Positions 1-5,499 of a DNA stretch of 5,993 nt are shown piece after piece. Position numbers and translations under genes: made by a program. Source of the DNA: an uncultured Eubacteriales bacterium (GTDB lineage: Bacteria; Bacillota; Clostridia; Oscillospirales; Oscillospiraceae); assembly GCA_900544945.1 (NCBI GenBank), contig UQXG01000131.1, forward strand, positions 1 to 5,993. Direction: 5' to 3'. Under the pieces are notes generated by a model that was not told where the DNA came from, did not search any database, and worked only from the letters and a program-made list of their open reading frames with translations. Positions within the stretch are counted from its first letter, which is position 1; every line of letters begins with the position of its first letter.

Positions 1-14
1 TGGAGGTACATTTT

Positions 15-185
15 ATGAAGCACACAGTCAGAAAAAACCACCGGGAGCTCTATGTCTATCACCCCAAGTATCCCAATGGCGCCAGCCGGGAATACTACCG
101 GCAGAAGGTGCTGGATGCCGTGACGGCGGTGGTATCCGTCATCGGTTTTCTCAGTGCTATGATTTTCCTGTTCACCATGTGTTAA
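15..185 (+). CDS. Small single-pass membrane protein, 56 aa, function unknown
   Basis: I do not recognise a named family. The protein has a basic, tyrosine-rich N-terminal half (residues 1-32, containing YHPKYPNGASREYY) that should lie in the cytoplasm, then one hydrophobic segment (about residues 33-55) that ends almost at the C-terminus, so it looks tail-anchored. The ATG is supported by a GGAGGT ribosome site at 2-7, with seven bases between it and the start. The stop TAA (183-185) overlaps the stop of the convergent phosphoesterase gene. No promoter is visible because the window starts just upstream, so it could be the last gene of an operon to the left. The NGASREYY motif looks conserved-like and I believe similar short proteins occur in Oscillospiraceae, but that is from memory. 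That it is a real gene is fairly sure; its function is not known. Confidence 0.75.
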   Translation: MKHTVRKNHRELYVYHPKYPNGASREYYRQKVLDAVTAVVSVIGFLSAMIFLFTMC

Positions 186-664
186 AGATCAGAATCCTTG
201 ATCAGGCGGCAGTCCGCGATGACACCGTTTCGGATTTCGACGATACCGGCACTGCCGCCATAGCCGCAGCTGCCGGGATTGAGCACCCACAGGCCGTCGT
301 CCTCTTTGTGGCAGTCGGCAACGTGGGTATGGCCGTAAAGCACCGCCTGGACTTTCGCCGTCCGGGCACTTTGCAGCAAGGCCCCAATGCCCAGCTTCAC
401 ATGGTGCTTATGGCCGTGGGTCAGGTAGAAATCCACCCCGAAGATCCGATCGATGAGAATTTCCGGCTGATCCGGCGGGCAGCGATACCGGTCGCAGTTT
501 CCCGGTACCTGATAAAAGGGAATGCCGGGGTTTTCCTCCCGGATCACTTCCCCATCGTCAAAATAGTCCCCCAGATGGATCACCCCGTCCGGGTGGACGG
601 TCTCCATGCACCGGCGCATAAAGCCCAGGCTGGAATGGGAGTCCGAAAAGACAAGAATCGTCAT
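182..664 (-). CDS. YfcE/MJ0936-type metallophosphoesterase, 160 aa
   Basis: This is a calcineurin-like phosphoesterase of the small YfcE/MJ0936 group, cytoplasmic enzymes that hydrolyse phosphodiesters with two bound metal ions. The metal-site motifs appear in the expected order: DSH (D8, H10), GD (D33), GNCD (N56), THGH (H83, H85) and GHTH (H112, H114), followed by NPGS (129-132). The length of 160 residues is normal for the group. The start was set at the ATG at 662-664 (MTILVFSDSH) because a strong purine-rich ribosome site lies nine bases upstream and the metal motif begins at residue 8; an upstream extension of 20 codons would read through that site. It is transcribed divergently from the operon starting at 838. 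The physiological substrate cannot be read from the sequence, and YfcE-like proteins are mostly known from tests with artificial substrates. Confidence 0.93.
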   Translation of the reverse strand: MTILVFSDSHSSLGFMRRCMETVHPDGVIHLGDYFDDGEVIREENPGIPFYQVPGNCDRYRCPPDQPEILIDRIFGVDFYLTHGHKHHVKLGIGALLQSARTAKVQAVLYGHTHVADCHKEDDGLWVLNPGSCGYGGSAGIVEIRNGVIADCRLIKDSDL

Positions 665-670
665 AAAACG

Positions 671-680
671 CTCCCTCCCC
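671..680 (-). promoter_or_regulatory. Ribosome binding site that sets the phosphoesterase start
   Basis: On the - strand the ten bases read GGGGAGGGAG, with GGAGG nine bases before the ATG at 662-664. It lies inside the longer open frame, which argues that the 20 codons upstream are leader and not protein. Confidence 0.75.
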
Positions 681-730
681 TTCATTATATGTGAAAGCAG
701 CTTCGCTGATACCCGGCAAATCACGCCAGG

Positions 731-760
731 GGAAAACTGACTTTTTCCGTAATTATATCA
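731..760 (-). promoter_or_regulatory. Extended -10 promoter for the phosphoesterase gene, with adjoining inverted repeat
   Basis: On the - strand a perfect TATAAT (752-757) is preceded by TG one base away (759-760), the extended -10 form that can work without a good -35 box. No -35 match lies at 16-18 bases; a TTGACA at 765-770 is only seven bases away and so not correctly spaced. The predicted transcription start is near 745, leaving a leader of about 80 bases. The start would fall inside a 6-bp inverted repeat, GGAAAA (731-736) and TTTTCC (743-748), which could be an operator or merely an early hairpin. Confidence 0.55.
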
Positions 761-837
761 TGGCTGTCAAGAAAGTCGGTACAGATTTCTCTCCCGGCGC
801 ATATGCTGTGGTATAGGCTTTAAGGAGGGATACCGCC

Positions 838-1059
838 ATGGATTCGTTTTCCGATATGAAGGAGCTTCTGCGCCTGGCCCAGTCCCCTGCCGGTCAGCAG
901 CTCATTGCTCTGCTCCGGCAGCGGGGCGGCGACCGGCTGTCTGCCGCCCTTGCCCAGGCCTCCGCCGGAGATTACCGACAGGCCCAGGCATTGCTTTCTG
1001 ACCTTCTGGCTCAGGAGGATGCTCAAGCCCTTATCAAAGCACTGGAGGACAGCCGATGA
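838..1059 (+). CDS. Small helical protein, 73 aa, first gene of a three-gene operon
   Basis: The family is not one I can name. The protein is rich in Ala, Leu and Gln, has no signal peptide or membrane segment, and should be almost entirely alpha-helical and cytoplasmic. It carries an apparent internal repeat: LAQSPAGQQLIALL at residues 13-26 and LAQEDAQALIKAL at 57-69, separated by an ASAGDYRQAQALL stretch. The first copy also resembles the N-terminus of the next protein. The ATG has an AAGGAGG ribosome site at 823-829 with correct spacing. Its stop TGA overlaps the next ATG in an ATGA (1056-1059), so translation of the two is coupled. I believe similar short proteins occur in Oscillospiraceae genomes, but cannot check. 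It may be an oligomerising or scaffold protein; that is a guess. Confidence 0.8.
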   Translation: MDSFSDMKELLRLAQSPAGQQLIALLRQRGGDRLSAALAQASAGDYRQAQALLSDLLAQEDAQALIKALEDSR

Positions 1060-1412
1060 GCGAACTGGAAGAAAAGCTGGGGGCGCTTCTGGCAAACCCC
1101 CAGCTGATGCAGCAGATCTCGTCTTTGGTTCAGGCCATGGGACAACCGTCCCAGCCTGCGCCCTCTCCCCCGCCCATGCCGGAACCGCCTCCCCAGCCGC
1201 CGGAGCCGGATCTGTCCCAGCTTCAGGGACTGGCCAGCCTTCTGCAAAGCAACCGGATAGACACCAACCAGCAGGCCTTGCTGCGTGCCCTGTCTCCCTA
1301 TCTCAGCCCCTGGCGGGTCGGAAAGCTGGAGCGAGCCATGCGGGCCTCAAAAATGGCGGGGCTGGCCTCGGTGTTTCTCCGTGGCGATGGACAGAGCCCC
1401 GGCGGGAGGTGA
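1056..1412 (+). CDS. Helix-proline linker-helix protein, 118 aa, second gene of the operon
   Basis: Function unknown. Three parts can be seen. Residues 1-29 form a helical segment with the motif NP-x3-Q-x-I-x2-L-x-Q-x2-G, matching residue for residue the spacing in the preceding gene product. Residues 31-51 are a proline-rich linker with few other residue types. Residues 55-110 form a second helical part containing LLRALSPYLSPWRVGKLERA, a pattern (LLxALxPYLSxxRxxKLxRA) I have the impression recurs in small clostridial proteins. There is no signal peptide or clear membrane segment. The start overlaps the previous stop (ATGA), and the ribosome site of the next gene lies across its own stop, so all three genes should be translated together. 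An interaction between this protein and its neighbours is inferred from the coupling and the shared motif. Confidence 0.82.
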   Translation: MSELEEKLGALLANPQLMQQISSLVQAMGQPSQPAPSPPPMPEPPPQPPEPDLSQLQGLASLLQSNRIDTNQQALLRALSPYLSPWRVGKLERAMRASKMAGLASVFLRGDGQSPGGR

Positions 1413-1416
1413 GAAC

Positions 1417-1734
1417 ATGTACAATCGCTATATTCCCCAGCCGGACGGTACTTACCGCAGAAACCGGATGCAGGATCCGGGGCGGCGTCCCAATCCGGCT
1501 CCCTGCCAGAGTCCGCCGCCTCCACCGCCGCCCCGACCTCCGGCTGCCCCGTCCATGCCGCCTTGCCGGGATCGTCCGCCAATTGCTCTCCGACCGGAAG
1601 GGTTTCTTCGTCAGCTGCTTCCAAAGGATTTTGACATTGAGGACCTGCTGGTGGTGCTCCTTCTGCTCCTGATGGCAGGCGAGGAGGATTCCGGAAATGC
1701 CCTGCTGACCCTGGCACTGTACCTGTTCTTGTAG
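1417..1734 (+). CDS. Proline-rich protein with two C-terminal hydrophobic segments, 105 aa
   Basis: Function unknown. The N-terminus MYNRYIPQPDGTYRRNRM is polar, aromatic and basic. Residues 21-59 are proline-rich, with a run of seven prolines at 33-39 and cysteines at 30 and 50. The C-terminus has an acidic lead-in (PKDFDIEDL), then two hydrophobic stretches (about 77-87 and 95-105) separated by the acidic loop AGEEDSGN, and the protein ends on hydrophobic residues. Each stretch is short for a transmembrane helix, so a re-entrant hairpin or packing against a partner is as likely as full membrane insertion. I chose the ATG at 1417 over the longer frame starting at 1285 because a GGGAGGTGAG ribosome site (1404-1413) lies just before it and the earlier codons overlap the second gene. 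Only four bases separate it from that gene. Confidence 0.8.
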   Translation: MYNRYIPQPDGTYRRNRMQDPGRRPNPAPCQSPPPPPPPRPPAAPSMPPCRDRPPIALRPEGFLRQLLPKDFDIEDLLVVLLLLLMAGEEDSGNALLTLALYLFL

Positions 1735-1735
1735 C

Positions 1736-1910
1736 ACAGTCTTCGCCTTCCCTTGGGGGAAGGTGGCACGGCAAAGCCGTGACGGATGAGGGACTGCTGA
1801 TTTCTCTCGCTGATGCCCTGGAAAACGGAAAGGATTTCTGCGCTCCTTGGTCACTTCGTGACAGCTCCCCCAGAACGGAAGCCACGAAACGTAGGTGGAA
1901 GGATGGTTCC
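1736..1910. repeat. Hairpin-rich intergenic repeat, degenerate copy
   Basis: This non-coding stretch between the + strand operon and the tRNA terminator holds three short perfect hairpins: CCTTCCC/GGGAAGG (1746-1752 and 1757-1763, loop TTGG), CACGGC/GCCGTG (1767-1772 and 1776-1781, loop AAA) and GTCAC/GTGAC (1850-1854 and 1858-1862, loop TTC). The GGGGAAGGTGGCACGGC...GCCGTGACGGATGAGGG pattern and the CTTCGTGACAGCTCCCCCAGA pattern are, from memory, parts of a dispersed element common in Faecalibacterium and related gut Clostridia. Here its two arms look diverged, since CTCCCCCAGAACGG no longer forms the expected hairpin. None of the hairpins is followed by a T-run, so they are not normal intrinsic terminators, though they may still shield or end the operon transcript. 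Confidence 0.6.
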
Positions 1911-1915
1911 TGAAT

Positions 1916-1956
1916 AAAAAATAAGACCGAAAGAGCTTTCACTCTTTCGGTCTTAT
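1916..1956 (-). terminator. Intrinsic terminator of the tRNA-Pro gene
   Basis: A perfect stem of about 14-15 bp (1921-1935 paired with 1942-1956) with a six-base loop is followed on the - strand by six T residues (1921-1916) and further T-rich sequence. It begins directly at the CCA end of the tRNA. On the + strand no T-run follows the stem, so it should work only in the tRNA direction and does not obviously stop + strand transcripts from the upstream operon. Confidence 0.88.
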
Positions 1957-2032
1957 GGTCCGAGTGTCGAGATTCGAACTCGAGGCCTCTTGAACCCCAT
2001 TCAAGCGCGATACCAAACTTCGCCACACCCGG
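1956..2032 (-). tRNA. tRNA-Pro (anticodon GGG)
   Basis: The - strand folds into a complete 77-base tRNA with encoded CCA. The acceptor stem CCGGGTG pairs with CACTCGG (one G-T pair), followed by discriminator A. The D stem is GCGA/TCGC, the anticodon stem CTTGA/TCAAG with loop ATGGGGT, the variable loop five bases, and the T stem TCGAG/CTCGA with loop TTCGAAT. The anticodon is GGG (1998-1996), followed by G37, and the first pair is C1-G72, as usual for bacterial tRNA-Pro. It would read CCC and CCT codons. It has its own promoter and terminator and stands alone between two protein operons. Confidence 0.96.
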
Positions 2033-2066
2033 ATATTTTGTTTGCCGTTCTCTCGGCGACTTCGAT

Positions 2067-2095
2067 ATAATACCACAAGTACGAACAAAATGCAA
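2067..2095 (-). promoter_or_regulatory. Sigma-A type promoter of the tRNA-Pro gene
   Basis: On the - strand TTGCAT (2090-2095) and TATTAT (2067-2072) are separated by exactly 17 bases, and a TG sits one base before the -10 box, giving an extended -10. Transcription should start near 2060, about 28 bases before the mature tRNA 5' end. The 5' leader contains a small hairpin, GCCG/CGGC (2044-2047 and 2054-2057), that RNase P processing would remove. Confidence 0.82.
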
Positions 2096-2114
2096 GCATT
2101 ATTTTCGGTTTTTT

Positions 2115-2171
2115 AAAAAAATTTTTCTTTCTCCGAAATGAGGCGAAAATCCCGCCCCATTTCGGAGAAAG
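2115..2171 (-). terminator. Intrinsic terminator of the protease/radical SAM operon
   Basis: A perfect 14-bp stem (2127-2140 with 2158-2171) has a nested GGCG/CGCC stem inside its loop (2142-2145 with 2153-2156). On the - strand it is followed by five A and then seven T (2121-2115). The A stretch can pair with TTTT just before the stem across a two-base bulge, which puts the T-run almost directly after an extended stem. It lies 20 bases past the stop of the last gene and just before the tRNA promoter, so it separates the two transcription units. Confidence 0.85.
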
Positions 2172-2190
2172 GCAAAATTTTCCGAACTTT

Positions 2191-2409
2191 TTACTCGCCC
2201 CGTTCGCTGCTGACCACCTTGCCGATGTTCCACAGGTGGGCAACGGTCTTCTCGGCTTCTTTTTTCTGCTCCTCGTTGTCGTACTCCAGATAGATGGTGT
2301 GGGCACTGCAATCGCAGCATTCCACCTGTACGCTCCAGCCGCCCTCGTGCAGAATCATGCCCGCGCCCCGGCAGATGGGGCAGTCTTCCAAAAGAATTTT
2401 CTCGTCCAT
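2191..2409 (-). CDS. Lar-like zinc-ribbon protein, 72 aa
   Basis: The layout fits the Lar-type zinc ribbon (restriction alleviation protein Lar family, Pfam Lar_restr_allev). There is a first cysteine pair CPIC (C10, C13) followed by RGAG, a tryptophan at 25, a second pair in CCDC (C31, C34) followed by an SAHTIYLEYDNEE stretch, then a helix ending in HLWNIGK, matching the family's EEAIEAWNRR-like end. The Rac prophage Lar protein modulates type I restriction-modification, but most chromosomal relatives are uncharacterised and the fold is a small metal ribbon; I do not infer anti-restriction activity here. Nothing around it is phage-like. It is the last gene of the - strand operon, with an AAGGAG ribosome site (2417-2422) overlapping the preceding stop and a gap of only 11 bases. 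The family call is from motif reading and could be wrong in detail. Confidence 0.78.
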   Translation of the reverse strand: MDEKILLEDCPICRGAGMILHEGGWSVQVECCDCSAHTIYLEYDNEEQKKEAEKTVAHLWNIGKVVSSERGE

Positions 2410-2420
2410 GTTTGTTCTCC

Positions 2421-3077
2421 TTATCTAAAAACGGTTTTGTCTTCGGTGTAGATTTCTTCCCGGCAGACCCGGATGTAGTCCGGGGCCAGTTCCGGCAGAT
2501 ACTTCTCGATGGCAGCTCCCAGCTGCATGGGATTGAGCGACGGATTCTGGCAGCAGTGGAGTACATCCAGCCGCAGCTCCCCTTCTGAAATCCGGGAGAT
2601 TTCCAGATTGCGGATCATAGGGATGATGTCCTGCTGGGTTACGCCGTTCCGGTTTTTCTTTTCCAGAACCAGCGCCTCCCGGGCAAACAACTGCCCGATA
2701 GCCGCCTCGGCCCCCGCCGGAATGCCCCCGTCGTATTCCAGGGTCAGCCGACTTTGCAGCAGAGTCAGATACTTGATCTTCGCCCCGTTATCGTAGACCT
2801 CCCGCACCCGGATGCCATCAATGAGGGCGGCATTCAGCCGGTCACGGATGTCCTCCGGAGGAACGGGGCTTTCCAGATCAAAGTCCAGCAGCTCACAGTG
2901 GCTCTCCGCCCCCAGACTCAGTGGCAGAGCAATGGATACGGAAGGCCGGGGATTGAAACCCTGGGTGTGGGTCAGGGGCAGCCCTGCCCGCTTGAAGGCT
3001 CGCTGAAATAATCGCATCAAGTCCAGGTGGGAAATAAACCGGGCGTTATCCATCTTTTCAAACAGCGCTCTAGGCAT
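2421..3077 (-). CDS. Radical SAM-associated DUF2344 protein (TIGR03936), 218 aa
   Basis: This is the DUF2344 / TIGR03936 protein that accompanies TIGR03960 radical SAM proteins, either as a neighbour or fused to their C-terminus. The family hallmarks are at the N-terminus: FISHLDLMRLFQRAFKRAGL followed by TQGFNPRPSVSIALPLSLG (about residues 14-56), then a less conserved C-terminal half. The length is normal for the stand-alone form. The start at 3075-3077 has a strong AAGGAGGTG ribosome site (3085-3093) and lies inside the end of the radical SAM gene (8-base overlap), so the two are translationally coupled and probably act as a complex. The molecular function is not known to me. In many Clostridia this pair precedes the ribonuclease G and ribosomal L21/L27 genes, which has suggested a link to RNA or ribosomes; that continuation is absent here. 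Confidence 0.93.
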   Translation of the reverse strand: MPRALFEKMDNARFISHLDLMRLFQRAFKRAGLPLTHTQGFNPRPSVSIALPLSLGAESHCELLDFDLESPVPPEDIRDRLNAALIDGIRVREVYDNGAKIKYLTLLQSRLTLEYDGGIPAGAEAAIGQLFAREALVLEKKNRNGVTQQDIIPMIRNLEISRISEGELRLDVLHCCQNPSLNPMQLGAAIEKYLPELAPDYIRVCREEIYTEDKTVFR

Positions 3078-4905
3078 CGCAGGCCACCTCCTTCAGAAGG
3101 CAATTGGCACCGCACCCGGCGCAGCCGTGCCGGCAGTCCGGAGTCACCAGATTCTCATAGGCTCGCTTCCGCTCCCGGAGCAAGAACTTTTTGCTCACGC
3201 CCACGTCGATGACATCCCAGGGCAGCAGCTCTTCCTCACCGAAGCCCCGGGTGGTGTAGTAGTCCACGTCCACGCCGCATTTCTCAAAGGCATCCAGCCA
3301 CTTGCCGTAGTCAAAATATTCGTCCCAGCCGTCCAGCCGGGCACCGCTTTCCACAGCGGCCTCGATGACCGGCCCCAACCGCCGATCGCCCCGGGCAAAC
3401 ACCGCTTCCAATCGGCTCAAGTCCGGGCTGTGGTAGTCATAGACAATGGATTTGGAGTAAAAATGGGACTTGAGCAGCTTGCACCGCCGCAGATATTCCT
3501 GAGGGGTGATCTGCTTTTCCCACTGGAAGGGGGTGTGGGGCTTGGGCACAAAATAGGCCGTGGCCACATGAACCCGCAGACCCCGCTTCTTGTTCACCGC
3601 GTTTTCCTTCCAAGCCTGGATGACCTTGTACACCAGCTCGGCGATGCCCAGCACGTCCTCGTCGGTTTCCGTGGGCAGACCCAGCATGAAATAGAGTTTC
3701 ACATTGTTCCAGCCTCCGGAAAAGGCCTGGGCGCAGGTATTCAAAATTTCGTCTTCGGTCAGATTCTTGTTGATTACATCCCGAAGCCGCTGGGTGCCTG
3801 CCTCCGGGGCAAAGGTCAGGCCGCTTTTCCGGACGGTTTGCAGCTTCTCCATCAGTTCCCGGGAGAAATTGTCCGCCCGCAGAGAGGGCACGGATAGGTT
3901 AACCTTATTGGCCTGGCAGTAGGGAATCAGCTGGTCCGTCAGCTCTTTCAGCCCCCGGTAATCGGAGGTAGACAGGCTGGATACGGTAATTTCGTTGTTG
4001 CCGGATTTTTCCAGCAGCTCGATTGCCTGACGGTAAAGCACCTCCGGGCTTTTTTTGCGCACCGGGCGGCAGGAAAAGCCCGCCTGACAGAACCGACAGC
4101 CCCGGATGCAGCCTCGGAAGGCCTCCAGGTTTCCCCGGTCGTGGACAATTTCCGTGGAGGGAACGATCATTTCCGTGGGGAAAAAGGCGTGATCCAAGTC
4201 CTCCACGATCCGCTTGGTCACAATTTCCGGGGCACCGTTCAGGGGAATCACCGCCCGGAGGGTACCGTCTTCATTGTATTCGTGGCGATAGAAGCTGGGC
4301 ACATAGACCCCAGGAATTTTGGAAACTGCCAGAAGAAATTGCTCCTTGCTCCACTTTTCCGCCTTGGCCTGGTCGTAAAGGGACACGATTTCCACGGTGC
4401 TGTCCTCCCCTTCTCCCAGGGAGAAAAAGTCCACAAAATCTGCCAGCGGCTCCGGGTTAAAGGCGCACACGCCCCCGGCAAAGACGATGTTTTTAAGTTC
4501 CTTCCGCTCCGCCGCGTGAAGGGGAATCCCGGCCAGGCGCAGCATATTCAGAATGTTGGAATACGCCATTTCATAGCCGATGGTGAAGGCAATCATGTCG
4601 AAATTCTTTACCGGCTCCTGGCTTTCCAACGCCCACAGGGGAAGGCTGTTTTCCCCCATGGCCTGTTCCATGTCCCCCCAGGGGGCGAAGACCCGCTCGC
4701 ACCAGACCCCCTCCATCCGGTTCATGACCCCATACAGAATTCGCATACCCACATTGGACATGCCGATCTCATAGGTATCCGGGAAGCAGAAGGCCACCCG
4801 TACCCGGACATCCGCCAGATTCTTCTTGATTTCGCCCCACTCGCCGCCGGTATAGCGGGCGGGCTTCTGCACCGCAGTCAAAATGCGCTGCTTCAAATCC
4901 GTCAT
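3070..4905 (-). CDS. TIGR03960-type B12-binding-like radical SAM protein, 611 aa
   Basis: This is a large radical SAM protein of the TIGR03960 family. The N-terminal part (about 30-235) looks like the cobalamin-binding-like domain of B12 radical SAM proteins, with FPDTYEIGMSNVGMRILY at 41-58. The radical SAM core follows, with the cluster motif C266-x3-C270-x2-C273 in GCIRGCRFCQAG, then SLSTSDYRGL (310-319), SLRAD (341-345), FAPEAGTQRLR (366-376) and KLYFMLGLPTETDED (403-417). A C-terminal extension ends in a second cysteine set, CRHGCAGCGANC (C591, C595, C598, C602), which could bind another iron-sulfur cluster or zinc. The start at 4903-4905 has an AGAGGTAG-type ribosome site. It lies 27 bases after the protease gene and overlaps the DUF2344 gene. 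The reaction and substrate are unknown; by family resemblance it may modify RNA or protein, but that is inference. Confidence 0.94.
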   Translation of the reverse strand: MTDLKQRILTAVQKPARYTGGEWGEIKKNLADVRVRVAFCFPDTYEIGMSNVGMRILYGVMNRMEGVWCERVFAPWGDMEQAMGENSLPLWALESQEPVKNFDMIAFTIGYEMAYSNILNMLRLAGIPLHAAERKELKNIVFAGGVCAFNPEPLADFVDFFSLGEGEDSTVEIVSLYDQAKAEKWSKEQFLLAVSKIPGVYVPSFYRHEYNEDGTLRAVIPLNGAPEIVTKRIVEDLDHAFFPTEMIVPSTEIVHDRGNLEAFRGCIRGCRFCQAGFSCRPVRKKSPEVLYRQAIELLEKSGNNEITVSSLSTSDYRGLKELTDQLIPYCQANKVNLSVPSLRADNFSRELMEKLQTVRKSGLTFAPEAGTQRLRDVINKNLTEDEILNTCAQAFSGGWNNVKLYFMLGLPTETDEDVLGIAELVYKVIQAWKENAVNKKRGLRVHVATAYFVPKPHTPFQWEKQITPQEYLRRCKLLKSHFYSKSIVYDYHSPDLSRLEAVFARGDRRLGPVIEAAVESGARLDGWDEYFDYGKWLDAFEKCGVDVDYYTTRGFGEEELLPWDVIDVGVSKKFLLRERKRAYENLVTPDCRHGCAGCGANCLLKEVACDA

Positions 4906-4932
4906 AAAACTACCTCTTTGTAAATGGTAGCC

Positions 4933-5499
4933 CTATTGTACTGCCTTTCCCCCGGTTTTGCAAGGTATTTTTCCGAGAGCCCCGGAACGAAGAGCCGTTG
5001 TCCCCAGCAGCAGCGCAACTCCCGGCTGTCGGCACAGGATTGCGGCCAGTGCCCCGGTCAGCAGGAGCCAGGCCATCCCCTGCCCCGCGGCCTGGGTTAT
5101 TTTCTCCGCTTTTCCGGGAGCCATCCCTTCCAGAACACAGAAAAGCATCCGACCGCCGTCCAGCGGATAGATCGGCAGCAGATTATAGGCACTCTGGACA
5201 AGACCGCAGACGGCCGTCCGTGGGAACCATCGGACGGCCGTCAGAAGCAGCAGTCCGGCGGCAGGCCCGGCGGCGGCACAGACAAACTCCCGCCAAGGCT
5301 CGGAAAAGGCGGTATGGATTTTCGCACCGGCGCAGCCCATCCGGAACTCCGGATGTCCGGCATCCAACAGCCAGATAGCCAGCAGATGTCCCAATTCATG
5401 GACGCAGGCCGCTGCCACCGCCCCCGCCAGCCATGGCAGGGGCAGTGTCAGAAGCAGTAGTGCCCCCATTAAAAAGGCGAAGGGAGAAACTGCCGTCAC
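4933..5499 (-). CDS. Compact M50 site-2 protease, SpoIVFB-like, 188 aa
   Basis: This is an integral membrane zinc metalloprotease of family M50. Hydrophobic segments are at about 9-30, 33-46, 73-90, 97-110, 142-156 and 158-169. The zinc site is HELGH (H34, E35, H38) in the second segment and the third ligand D114 in NLLPIYPLDGGR (106-117); an AAAGPAAG stretch lies at 75-82. Family members cut within the membrane; SpoIVFB of Bacillus releases sigma-K in the mother cell. At 188 residues it lacks the C-terminal CBS domain of Bacillus SpoIVFB, which is about 100 residues longer. The start is taken as GTG (5497-5499) because it overlaps the previous stop in a GTGA; no good ribosome site is seen, so translation would depend on coupling. 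An ATG at 5467-5469 is possible but also lacks a site and would trim the first membrane segment. Pro-sigma-K as substrate is a guess from context. Confidence 0.88.
   Translation of the reverse strand: MTAVSPFAFLMGALLLLTLPLPWLAGAVAAACVHELGHLLAIWLLDAGHPEFRMGCAGAKIHTAFSEPWREFVCAAAGPAAGLLLLTAVRWFPRTAVCGLVQSAYNLLPIYPLDGGRMLFCVLEGMAPGKAEKITQAAGQGMAWLLLTGALAAILCRQPGVALLLGTTALRSGALGKIPCKTGGKAVQ

Noticed and set aside
765..770. A perfect TTGACA on the - strand upstream of the phosphoesterase -10 box
   Set aside because: Only seven bases separate it from TATAAT, and no -10 match lies at 16-18 bases, so it cannot act as a normal -35 box.
784..820. A possible sigma-K or sigma-E like promoter (CATATGCT with an upstream AC) before the three-gene operon
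   Set aside because: The match is loose and the -10 does not complete the CATA-x3-TA form. Such weak matches are expected by chance.
1746..1937. A CRISPR array from the recurring short palindromes between 1746 and 1862
   Set aside because: The palindromes differ in sequence and spacing, and there are no repeated units with spacers.
1298..2095. Long - strand open frame of 265 codons across the third operon gene, the repeat and the tRNA
   Set aside because: It crosses a tRNA gene and its terminator and encodes no recognisable domain, so it is chance openness in GC-rich DNA.
3127..4923. Long + strand open frames opposite the radical SAM gene (up to 260 codons)
   Set aside because: They are mirror frames of a GC-rich gene with clear conserved motifs on the other strand, and no ribosome sites or domains are seen.
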